Shown piece after piece: positions 1 to 5,706 of a DNA stretch of 6,735 nt; the first letter of the stretch is position 1; the number at the start of each line of letters is the position of its first letter. The position numbers and the translations under genes were made by a program. The notes below the pieces were generated by a model. It searched no databases. It saw nothing but the letters and a program-made list of their open reading frames with translations, and was not told the DNA's origin. Origin of the DNA: Microcoleaceae cyanobacterium UBA11344 (GTDB lineage: Bacteria; Cyanobacteriota; Cyanobacteriia; Cyanobacteriales; Microcoleaceae). Location of the stretch: assembly GCA_003483675.1 (NCBI GenBank), contig DMYK01000639.1:1-6735 (forward strand). The letters run 5' to 3'.

Positions 1-72
1 ATGACAATTACACTGTTGCTCATGGTTCTACAATTATTTTTCCTAATTATTTCTACAGCAGCGGCTCTGTAA
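1..72 (+). CDS. Short hydrophobic open frame, unidentified (possibly the tail of a longer gene)
   Basis: The frame runs from an ATG at the first base to a TAA at 70-72 and would encode 23 residues, almost all hydrophobic (MTITLLLMVLQLFFLIISTA, then AAL). It could be a small single-span membrane protein or the C-terminal end of a membrane protein that begins outside the window. The sequence upstream is missing, so neither a ribosome binding site nor the true start can be judged. I compared it from memory with the small photosystem and cytochrome b6f subunits and recognised none. The lipoate gene begins 95 bp downstream on the same strand. I see no convincing sigma-70 type promoter in that A+T-rich gap. 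Confidence 0.25.
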   Translation: MTITLLLMVLQLFFLIISTAAAL

Positions 73-167
73 AATTTACACGAATTTACTTTCACAGGCT
101 CCAATGACTACTACTAATTTTAAAACATTCTGTCAATTATTGAGTACAAACTGAGGAATAGAGATTG

Positions 168-923
168 ATGGCTAATTCTGTTTGGCGTGTAATTCCGCTG
201 CTGTCAGCGTCTGGGGCGGTGCAGATGGCGATCGACCAATGGCTGCTGGAACAGCATCTGGCTGGCAAAATTCCGCCAACTCTGCGATTTTATACTTGGG
301 CACCGGCGGCGATTTCTTTGGGCTATCACCAGCGCCGATACCCGGATTTTTGGCCGCATCTCTCTTTCGGGGGAATTCCTGTGGAGTTGGTGCGACGTCC
401 CAGTGGCGGGCGCGCGGTACTCCACCAGGGGGATTTAACTTATGCGGTTGTGTCGTCGGGATTTGCAGGCGATCGTCTAAAAGCTTATCAGAATATCTGC
501 GAGTTTTTGATTGAGGGTTGGCGGGAAATGGGTTTGGAATTGCACTATGGGGATGCGGGAAGGGGTTATATTCACAATCCGAATTGTTTTGGTACTGCGA
601 CGGGTGCAGATTTAGTTACACCTGATGGCTATAAGTTAATTGGTAGTGCCCAATTACGCAGGGGTGATGCTATTTTGCAGCACGGTTCTATGCGTTTGCA
701 GCCGGATTTTGATTTGTTTTATCAAGTTTTTGGAGAGCAATTAATTCCTGTGAATTTACCTCTATCTGAAGGGGGAAATGATTTGATTGAAACTGTAATT
801 GATGTTTTGATGGCGGCGGCTTGTCGCTGTTTTGCAATAGATTTGAAAGTGCAGCCGCTTTCCGATTCGGAATGGCTCGCTATTTCAGAGCTTCTTAGAT
901 CAAGTTCAGTTACATCGCGATAG
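168..923 (+). CDS. LipM-like octanoyltransferase / lipoate-protein ligase A family protein
   Basis: The 251-residue product belongs to the BPL/LplA/LipB superfamily, which attaches octanoate or lipoate to a lysine on glycine-cleavage H protein and 2-oxoacid dehydrogenase E2 domains. The N-terminal half carries RRPSGGRAVLH (residues 76-86), the superfamily glycine-rich motif. Residues 155-174 (YKLIGSAQLRRGDAILQHGS) hold the expected lysine, Lys156, which forms the acyl-enzyme or adenylate contact. An NCF motif puts Cys140 sixteen residues before that lysine. This arrangement fits Bacillus LipM, whose acyl intermediate is on a cysteine, better than ATP-dependent LplA. At 251 residues it is slightly shorter than LipM (about 278). 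I chose the ATG at 168 over the adjacent in-frame TTG at 165, because GAGGA at 153-157 then sits 10 bp upstream. It converges on the DUF928 gene. Family membership is secure; octanoyltransferase rather than ligase is inference. Confidence 0.85.
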   Translation: MANSVWRVIPLLSASGAVQMAIDQWLLEQHLAGKIPPTLRFYTWAPAAISLGYHQRRYPDFWPHLSFGGIPVELVRRPSGGRAVLHQGDLTYAVVSSGFAGDRLKAYQNICEFLIEGWREMGLELHYGDAGRGYIHNPNCFGTATGADLVTPDGYKLIGSAQLRRGDAILQHGSMRLQPDFDLFYQVFGEQLIPVNLPLSEGGNDLIETVIDVLMAAACRCFAIDLKVQPLSDSEWLAISELLRSSSVTSR

Positions 924-930
924 CAAAGTC

Positions 931-991
931 GGAGACGGCAATGCCGTTTCCCTACCCCAAAATAATGTAGGGAAACGGCAATGCCGTCTCC
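931..991. repeat. Near-perfect 25-bp inverted repeat, possible bidirectional terminator
   Basis: The left arm 931-955 (GGAGACGGCA...CCCTAC) and right arm 967-991 (GTAGGG...TGCCGTCTCC) pair at 24 of 25 positions around an 11-bp A+T-rich loop at 956-966. The single mismatch is the middle base of ACGGCAATGCCGT, a shorter palindrome nested in each arm. The element fills the 85-bp gap between two convergent genes, so a transcript from either side could fold it. It lacks the T-run of a classical intrinsic terminator. It looks like a dispersed palindromic repeat of the kind common in filamentous cyanobacteria; its role in termination is inferred from position only. Confidence 0.8.
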
Positions 992-1008
992 TGATTTCGG
1001 GTAATAAA

Positions 1009-1794
1009 CTATTGCTGCGGCTCAATTTTAACGATCGCCTCACCCGCAATTTCGCTCAATTTTACTGAATCTAGCAAGCTTTTCCAATCAGCCGCTAATT
1101 GTGCATCATTAGGATTAGCACGACGAGCCGCTGCTAGAGTGATCAGGGCATCTTGCCAAATCCCATTCTGAGCATAAATAACAGCTTTATCGCGCGAATT
1201 AGCCTGATCTAATTGACTGCGGATATCTGCACTGAGTTCAACTCGACGCACAATACCTGTTTCCAACACATCTGCGGATCTGTCTTCAGTGTCGCAAATC
1301 AATGCCACAGACCAACGGTAATTTTTGCCTAGTTGCAAGGGCGACACATTTTTATTGGCGGGGATACTAACGCCGATGACTCCTGATGAATTGTTAATTT
1401 TTAGGGTAGTTTGATAAATCAGGTTCCCGTTTTCATCTTGCAGGACAAACTCGGCTAGTTGTGCCTCTGTTTCAGGCAAGTAGAAAAAGAATACAGGATA
1501 TTCCGAAACAGTCCGTCCGATGTGATTTTCTGGTACTAATGCTGTTAGCTTGATCTTACCTTTCTCGCATTTACCTATTCTGCGCGTCGCTCTCTGTAGA
1601 TGGCCCGGTAGCGGCTCTTCATTAGGCTGAACGAAGCGTGGCCCTCCCGATTGAGTGCGTGGCTTGTCCGGTACGTTTGGATTCACCTGTCCCATAACTG
1701 CAAATTGGGAAGCATTAAGTGTTGCTATCAATAGCATTGAGCTAACGGATGTCAGATTGAGGAGAAACTTAGTAATTCTTTTCATTCGCTTCAT
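1009..1794 (-). CDS. Exported DUF928 domain protein
   Basis: The product has 261 residues. The N-terminus is basic (MKRMKRITK) followed by a hydrophobic stretch (about residues 10-33), consistent with a Sec signal peptide, so the protein is probably periplasmic or lumenal. The body, from about residue 70, matches the cyanobacterial DUF928 family as I know it: KIKLTALVPEN (80-90), SEYPVFFFYLPE (97-108), EFVLQDENGNLIYQT (115-129), and a CDTEDRS segment at 167-173. Cys76 and Cys167 could form a disulfide. The family function is unknown. The gene starts 28 bp after the CHASE2-cyclase stop codon on the same strand, so the two are almost certainly cotranscribed, as often seen for this pair in cyanobacteria. 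An in-frame ATG at 1785 is an alternative start; neither has a clear Shine-Dalgarno sequence, and the longer form keeps the more basic N-terminus. Confidence 0.82.
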   Translation of the reverse strand: MKRMKRITKFLLNLTSVSSMLLIATLNASQFAVMGQVNPNVPDKPRTQSGGPRFVQPNEEPLPGHLQRATRRIGKCEKGKIKLTALVPENHIGRTVSEYPVFFFYLPETEAQLAEFVLQDENGNLIYQTTLKINNSSGVIGVSIPANKNVSPLQLGKNYRWSVALICDTEDRSADVLETGIVRRVELSADIRSQLDQANSRDKAVIYAQNGIWQDALITLAAARRANPNDAQLAADWKSLLDSVKLSEIAGEAIVKIEPQQ

Positions 1795-1822
1795 TAATTT
1801 TTGAGGGATTGATTCTGTCTTG

Positions 1823-3778
1823 TTATTTCTTTTTCATTCCCAAAATGCGGTAGACATTAACTTTTTGTTCCCGGCCTTTTAACGATAAAGCTCCCCAAGA
1901 TTCTACGTCAAATTTATCTGCTAGATGCTGTAAAGTTTCTTCTGCAATCAATATCCGGCAATTGTCCTCTTGCCGATCTTTTTCGCAGCTTTCTAGCCGA
2001 GAGGCAATATTTACACTGTCGCCGATCACTCCATATTCTAAACGGGTTGTGCCTCCCAAACTACCTACCATCACAAGCCCTGTAAAGATTCCTACTCGCA
2101 TTTTTGCTGCCGGTAAACCGCGATCGCCCCAATTTTGATTCATTTGTGGTAAACGGGCACTGATGGCTAGAGCGCAAGATACGGCGAGGCGAGCATCTTC
2201 TGCAATTTCTTCTGGGGTTGTGCGGGGAATGGGTACGCCAAATACCGCCAGCATTCCATCTCCGGTAAATTTATTAATCACGCCTTGATGTTCTTGGACT
2301 TCTTGGGCCATTGCTGATAAATACTCATTTAACCAACTCATTACTACTTCTGGTGGTAGTTTTTCGGAGATTGTACTAAAGCCCTGTAAGTCGGTGAGTA
2401 TGATGGTAGCAGTCACTTTTTGCCCTGGTAATAACCCAGACTGGAGTAGATGGACGCGCTCTTTCCACAGGGCATTTGCGATCGCCGGTGAAGTTTGTTG
2501 TCCTAATAATTTCATCACAATCTCTTGCTGTTGCTTCGACTGCTCATACTTATAGGTAACAACAACTCCTGCGGTGATTAAAAGTGCCAATCCAGGGGCC
2601 GTGAGAGGTATCCATCCCTGTTGCATAAATAGCCACAATGTGAATCCGAATAATGAGCCGCCAGATGCGATCGCGCTTCCCATCAAACTCAGGGAATTTT
2701 CTAACCGCCAAGCTAAACAGCCGCCCACAGCACTCCAAACAGCAATCCAGAGTATTTCTTGCCATTCATCCCAATACCAAAATAGCCCTTTACCGTCTAA
2801 AACTGCGCTGAGAATTTGGCTAGTAGCCGTTGCGTGAATTAATACCCCAGCCATCGGGCGGTTTCCGTTGGCGGTAGCGCTGTAAGGGGTGGAAAAGAGA
2901 TCTTTTACGGTTAAGGCTGTAACGCCTATGATCACTATTTTACCTTTCACCCATTTGGGGTCAACTTTTCCCTCCAATACTTGAGTTAGTGTCACGGTCT
3001 TTGCTATATTTTCAGCAGAGCGGTAATTGAGCATGACTTGATAGCCTTGGGCATCAATGTTCTGATAACCTCCTGAGTCCGATCGCAACTGTGAAAATGT
3101 TGTTTTGTTGACCAGAATCTCGTTGTTTTCTGTGAGTTTAGCATCGATCTTTTTGCTGTCAAAATAGGCAAAAGCTAGCCGCATTGACAATGAGTTCAGC
3201 GTCGTTTTACCATCGCCAGCAAACATCAAATTACGACGCACTATACCATCTGGATCGACTACTAAATCGTTAAATCCTACCCGCTTTTCTGGTATGTTAG
3301 GAGGTGGTGGCACTCGATCGTATTCAGAGTTACCGATGAAGGTAATGGGAAATACTTTGGGGTTTTTCAATTGATTTACTAATGCTGCATTCCCCGGTTC
3401 GTAGGGAATGTCGCGAATTATATCTAGGCCAATAGCTGTGGGTTCAAGACGCGCTAATTCGGCGATCGCTTTTGCTAAAACGCCATCATTAATTGGCCAT
3501 TTATTCACAGCATGAATGTCCTGATCTGTGACTTGAACTATCAGCAACCTGGGGTCAGCACCCCCATCGGGACGCAACAGCACCATCACGTCGAAAGCCT
3601 TTAATTCCAAGGGCTGCAACCACCCTAAATGCCGCACTCCCAATAGGGTTCCCGTGACGGCAATGCAGGTAATAATTAAAGGTTGCAAGTCAGCGAAGGG
3701 GAAGGAATGAGTTAAGTTTTTCCAACTCCAGCCTCGCTGCTTCCACTGATGATGAAATTGCTGCAAAATTTTGGGCAT
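1823..3778 (-). CDS. CHASE2 sensor domain adenylate/guanylate cyclase (class III)
   Basis: This 651-residue membrane protein has one transmembrane segment near residues 33-52, a CHASE2 extracytoplasmic sensor region at about 55-325, three predicted transmembrane segments at about 340-357, 363-385 and 391-409, and a cytoplasmic class III nucleotide cyclase domain at about 450-648. Catalytic residues visible are metal-binding Asp463 (ILTDLQGFS) and Asp507 (NKFTGDGMLAVFG), and transition-state residues Asn590 and Arg594 (GDSVNIASRLES). Purine recognition residues are Lys503, typical of adenylate cyclases, and Gly583, where adenylate cyclases usually have Asp or Thr. The likely reaction is ATP to cAMP, with ligand sensing outside the membrane; the ligand is unknown. 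It is the first gene of a pair with the exported DUF928 protein. The ATG start has no clear Shine-Dalgarno sequence and lies just downstream of a 9-bp hairpin. No cyclic-nucleotide effector is present in the window. Confidence 0.92.
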   Translation of the reverse strand: MPKILQQFHHQWKQRGWSWKNLTHSFPFADLQPLIITCIAVTGTLLGVRHLGWLQPLELKAFDVMVLLRPDGGADPRLLIVQVTDQDIHAVNKWPINDGVLAKAIAELARLEPTAIGLDIIRDIPYEPGNAALVNQLKNPKVFPITFIGNSEYDRVPPPPNIPEKRVGFNDLVVDPDGIVRRNLMFAGDGKTTLNSLSMRLAFAYFDSKKIDAKLTENNEILVNKTTFSQLRSDSGGYQNIDAQGYQVMLNYRSAENIAKTVTLTQVLEGKVDPKWVKGKIVIIGVTALTVKDLFSTPYSATANGNRPMAGVLIHATATSQILSAVLDGKGLFWYWDEWQEILWIAVWSAVGGCLAWRLENSLSLMGSAIASGGSLFGFTLWLFMQQGWIPLTAPGLALLITAGVVVTYKYEQSKQQQEIVMKLLGQQTSPAIANALWKERVHLLQSGLLPGQKVTATIILTDLQGFSTISEKLPPEVVMSWLNEYLSAMAQEVQEHQGVINKFTGDGMLAVFGVPIPRTTPEEIAEDARLAVSCALAISARLPQMNQNWGDRGLPAAKMRVGIFTGLVMVGSLGGTTRLEYGVIGDSVNIASRLESCEKDRQEDNCRILIAEETLQHLADKFDVESWGALSLKGREQKVNVYRILGMKKK

Positions 3779-3786
3779 GATATTTT

Positions 3787-3808
3787 TTTTTCAACTCTCG
3801 TTGAAAAA
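3787..3808 (-). promoter_or_regulatory. Perfect 9-bp hairpin in the cyclase 5' leader
   Basis: TTTTTCAAC at 3787-3795 and GTTGAAAAA at 3800-3808 are exact reverse complements separated by TCTC. In the cyclase transcript the stem ends 8 bases before the ATG, and its loop reads GAGA. The only purine-rich Shine-Dalgarno-like bases upstream of this start lie in that loop, which could restrict ribosome access. On the minus strand the stem is followed by A residues, not U residues, so it is not an intrinsic terminator. The structure is visible; any regulatory role is inference. Confidence 0.45.
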
Positions 3809-3838
3809 TTGCGCCACATCTTAATTTTTCAAATAATT

Positions 3839-3965
3839 TTGGATTGGGGATTTGAGATCATGGAATTGGATTTGAGATTTGGAGATTTTAGATGGTCCGC
3901 GCCGATGAATCCGGGGGGCTTGTTCTTCTTTTAATCCAAAATCCAAAATCCAAAATCTAAAATCC
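3839..3965. repeat. Degenerate inverted arrays of a TTGGATT/AATCCAA heptamer
   Basis: The left part (3839-3895) is a G/T/A-rich tract with TTGGATT at 3839-3845 and 3866-3872 and several related GATTT words. The right part is the reverse complementary array AATCCAA. Between them is a short G+C-rich piece (about 3896-3930, including CCGGGGGG). Together they form an interrupted inverted repeat in the 222-bp spacer between the protease stop and the cyclase start. I see no gene here. The arrangement could be a decayed miniature element or a short-tandem-repeat region typical of filamentous cyanobacteria. Confidence 0.5.
3933..3965. repeat. Tandem heptamer repeat, 4.7 copies of AATCCAA
   Basis: Units start at 3933, 3940, 3947, 3954 and 3961. 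The first three are exact AATCCAA, the fourth is AATCTAA, and the last is cut to AATCC. This is a short tandemly repeated repetitive sequence of the heptamer type described in cyanobacteria. It lies 36 bp beyond the protease stop codon. Confidence 0.85.
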
Positions 3966-4000
3966 TCTAGTCATAGATGCCTCCTGACTGATGCCCAATT

Positions 4001-5206
4001 CTAATCTTGTGCGGTTTTGGCGATCGCACTTAATTGCAATCCCTGCGGATAGCTGTTTTCTTCTTTGCTGCGCTTGATGTCGGCTTCAGAAATTGTGGGT
4101 TTGAGGTGTTTTGCCAAAACTTTAACCACGTCGCCCCGATCGATCGTACCCACTACTGAACCTATGGGCGAGAGGATGATGATTCGGGGCAATTGACCCG
4201 ATTCCATAGTGTTGATTACTTCAGCGAGGGATGCTTTTTCTGAGACTGTGGTGGTTTTTTCCAGTGGTTTCAAAATGTTGTGCAGAGTCTGAATTGGCCA
4301 CTGACTGCGTTCTGTGAAGCGGATATCGTCGATCGACACTAAGCCCAAATCTCGCCCGTGGGCCGCGGCCACGTAAAATGGAAACGGATTGACTTCTAAC
4401 AAATATCGATCGGCAAATTCTCGCAAGGTAGAATCTGCATCTACGACTCGAAATTCGCGGCTCATGGCATCAGATGCTGTGGTTTTGAGCAAGGCTTCTT
4501 GTAGGGAAGTAAATCGACTATAAGCAGTGGCATTACGAATGGCAAACCCGCCGATTAGTGCAATCCACAAACCGCCGTACTCGCCCGCCAATAAGCATAA
4601 AGCTAATCCGAAAGCAACGGCCAACCAACCTAAAACTTGTCCGGTTTTTGCCGCCCAGCGAACACCGGCAAATCGAGAGCCAGTTATTTTCCAAATAGCT
4701 GCTTTTAAAACCTGTCCTCCGTCCAAGGGCAAACCGGGAATTAAGTTAAATAATCCCAAAACTAGATTGATTTCTGCTACCCTTTCTGCTATGCTTTTTA
4801 CTAAAGATGCTAACAAATTGGTCGGAGGCAGAACTTGAGAGCCTAAACCGAGGATTAAAAATATCCCGAAGCTGACGAGAGGGCCGGCGATGGCTACTTG
4901 AAAAGCTTGACCGGGAGTTTTTGATTCCGATTCGATAGATGCAACTCCACCAAATAAGAATAGGGTAATAGAATTGACTTTAATGCCTTGCGACATTGCC
5001 ACTAAACTGTGTCCCAATTCGTGCAGCAGTACGGAACCAAACAGCAGCAAAGCTATTGCCAATCCCGCACTCCACGAGAGCACAGGCCCCCCATTGCGGT
5101 AACTGCTAGCATATTCGCTGGTTGCTAGGACTAAAATTATCAACCACGAGTAATCTATCAGTAGTGGGATGCCAAATAAAGAGCCGATTCGCCAACCTGT
5201 CTGCAT
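4001..5206 (-). CDS. Site-2 protease family (M50) intramembrane metalloprotease with two CBS domains
   Basis: The 401-residue product is a polytopic membrane zinc metalloprotease. Zinc ligands and the catalytic glutamate are in HELGH (residues 62-66, Glu63), and the third metal ligand is Asp162 in NLIPGLPLDGG (154-164). Hydrophobic segments lie at about 16-30, 43-60, 75-90, 103-122, 146-156, 190-206 and 211-222. The C-terminal half is cytoplasmic, with two CBS motifs at about 243-300 and 312-366, the usual adenosine-nucleotide sensing module of this M50B subfamily. Such enzymes cut membrane-bound substrates such as anti-sigma factors; the substrate here is unknown. The ATG at 5206 is supported by AGGA (complement of 5214-5217) seven bases upstream. 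The gene lies 81 bp after psaK on the same strand and has a TATAAT box of its own, so it may be transcribed both with psaK and separately. Confidence 0.93.
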   Translation of the reverse strand: MQTGWRIGSLFGIPLLIDYSWLIILVLATSEYASSYRNGGPVLSWSAGLAIALLLFGSVLLHELGHSLVAMSQGIKVNSITLFLFGGVASIESESKTPGQAFQVAIAGPLVSFGIFLILGLGSQVLPPTNLLASLVKSIAERVAEINLVLGLFNLIPGLPLDGGQVLKAAIWKITGSRFAGVRWAAKTGQVLGWLAVAFGLALCLLAGEYGGLWIALIGGFAIRNATAYSRFTSLQEALLKTTASDAMSREFRVVDADSTLREFADRYLLEVNPFPFYVAAAHGRDLGLVSIDDIRFTERSQWPIQTLHNILKPLEKTTTVSEKASLAEVINTMESGQLPRIIILSPIGSVVGTIDRGDVVKVLAKHLKPTISEADIKRSKEENSYPQGLQLSAIAKTAQD

Positions 5207-5244
5207 GAAGTTTTCCTGGAAAAGGAGAATAAGGAAGAGTTTCT

Positions 5245-5250
5245 ATTATA
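5245..5250 (-). promoter_or_regulatory. Candidate -10 box (TATAAT) for the M50 protease gene
   Basis: The complement of 5245-5250 is an exact TATAAT, placing transcription start near 5238 and giving a leader of about 32 bases that includes the AGGA ribosome binding site. No good -35 hexamer is present at the right distance, because that region is a purine tract. It may therefore be a weak or activator-dependent promoter. Confidence 0.35.
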
Positions 5251-5283
5251 TCTTCCCCTCCCCTTCCCCTTCCGCTTCTCCTT
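5251..5283. repeat. Homopyrimidine/homopurine tract with CCCCTT-type iterations
   Basis: Bases 5251-5273 on the plus strand are all C or T, with CCCCT words repeated. A single G at 5274 is followed by nine more pyrimidines to 5283. In the psaK/protease transcripts this is a G+A-rich stretch containing several GGGGA units. It lies between the psaK stop and the protease TATAAT. Its composition differs sharply from the surrounding A+T-rich sequence. Confidence 0.7.
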
Positions 5284-5287
5284 ATTT

Positions 5288-5572
5288 TTACAGAACTCCG
5301 GCGTTTCCTAAGCCTAAGATTACTCCAGCCCCCAGCAAGTGACCAAAGCTGGCTGTTGCCAGCAATTCCGGTATCCCAAAGCCTTTGAACATTCCAGGCA
5401 TGACAAGGGGTAAAGCTGGGCCTTTGCCTCGGTTTTGCTTGGAGATGCCGTAGTACCCGATCGCGATCGCCAGTAAGTTGCACAAAATCATTGTTAGTGC
5501 TACCATAGGTGACCACTCTGGCGTTGAGGGAGTGGTTGATTGTACTGCTAATAGTAATGAAGAGTAAATCAC
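5288..5572 (-). CDS. psaK: Photosystem I reaction centre subunit PsaK
   Basis: The 94-residue product matches PsaK, a small peripheral photosystem I subunit of the thylakoid membrane that binds chlorophyll and carotenoid at the edge of the core. Recognisable segments are TPEWSPMVALTMILCNLLAI (residues 17-36) and GFGIPELLATASFGHLLGAG (64-83), followed by the typical C-terminal NAGVL. Two membrane helices lie at about 22-42 and 67-88 with a polar Gly/Lys-rich loop between them. The short N-terminal extension fits the presequence removed in characterised homologues. The start is GTG at 5572. It is the only usable start, since an in-frame TGA lies 21 bases upstream, and AGGAG (complement of 5582-5586) sits nine bases ahead of it. 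The gene is divergent from trpF and precedes the M50 protease gene. Confidence 0.95.
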   Translation of the reverse strand: MIYSSLLLAVQSTTPSTPEWSPMVALTMILCNLLAIAIGYYGISKQNRGKGPALPLVMPGMFKGFGIPELLATASFGHLLGAGVILGLGNAGVL

Positions 5573-5613
5573 GTTGTTATTCTCCTGTTTTCACAGATAA
5601 TTTGAGTTTCAAA

Positions 5614-5644
5614 ATTATAAGAAGCATTTAGCCTTAAACTACAA
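5614..5644 (-). promoter_or_regulatory. Candidate psaK promoter
   Basis: On the minus strand TTGTAG (complement of 5639-5644) lies 19 bases before an exact TATAAT (complement of 5614-5619). Transcription would begin near 5607 and give a leader of about 34 bases containing the AGGAG ribosome binding site. I looked for the paired TTACA motif (HLR1) bound by RpaB in photosystem I gene promoters and saw no convincing copy. Confidence 0.45.
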
Positions 5645-5646
5645 TT

Positions 5647-5676
5647 TGTTTTAATAGTTAACAATTCATTTATATT
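5647..5676 (+). promoter_or_regulatory. Candidate trpF promoter
   Basis: TTGTTT at 5647-5652 is 18 bases before TATATT at 5671-5676. The predicted transcription start, near 5683, leaves a leader of about 24 bases with the GGAGGAG ribosome binding site. It overlaps the upstream edge of the divergent psaK promoter region. Both hexamers are imperfect, so this is a weak call. Confidence 0.3.
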
Positions 5677-5694
5677 TTGACACAAAGTGGGAAC

Positions 5695-5701
5695 GGAGGA
5701 G
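5695..5701 (+). promoter_or_regulatory. Ribosome binding site that sets the trpF start
   Basis: GGAGGAG is a near-complete anti-16S match. It is five bases before the GTG at 5707 and eleven before a second in-frame GTG at 5713. It falls inside the longer reading frame that opens with TTG at 5677, which argues against that longer start. Confidence 0.7.
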
Positions 5702-5706
5702 TCGGA

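Noticed and set aside
182..514. Open frame of 110 codons overlapping the lipoate gene, and an opposite-strand frame at 204-425
   Set aside because: Both are out of frame with a clear conserved protein, show no recognisable domain, and are explained by the G+C-richer start of that gene.
2550..2837. Frames on both strands inside the cyclase gene
   Set aside because: They lie over the transmembrane segment region of the cyclase; their hydrophobic or Ser/Pro-rich translations are shadows of that coding sequence.
3787..3808. Hairpin upstream of the cyclase as an intrinsic terminator for the protease gene
   Set aside because: In the minus-strand transcript the stem is followed by A residues, not a U-run, and it lies nearly 200 bp past the protease stop codon.
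3749..3934. Plus-strand frame of 61 codons across the cyclase start and spacer
   Set aside because: It translates the heptamer repeat and the cyclase antisense end, has low-complexity content and no ribosome binding site.
5222..5286. Inverted words AAGGAGAA and TTCTCCTT in the psaK-protease gap as a terminator
   Set aside because: The arms are only 8 bp, about 45 bp apart, can pair in more than one register, and no U-run follows.
5106..5516. Minus-strand frame of 136 codons overlapping psaK and the protease start
   Set aside because: It crosses two well-recognised genes and the spacer in a different frame, and its translation has no coherent domain.
5677..5706. Ten-residue N-terminal extension of trpF from a TTG start
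   Set aside because: The extension ([10 protein letters not shown]) translates the ribosome binding site, and homologues as I know them begin at MRVKICGIT.
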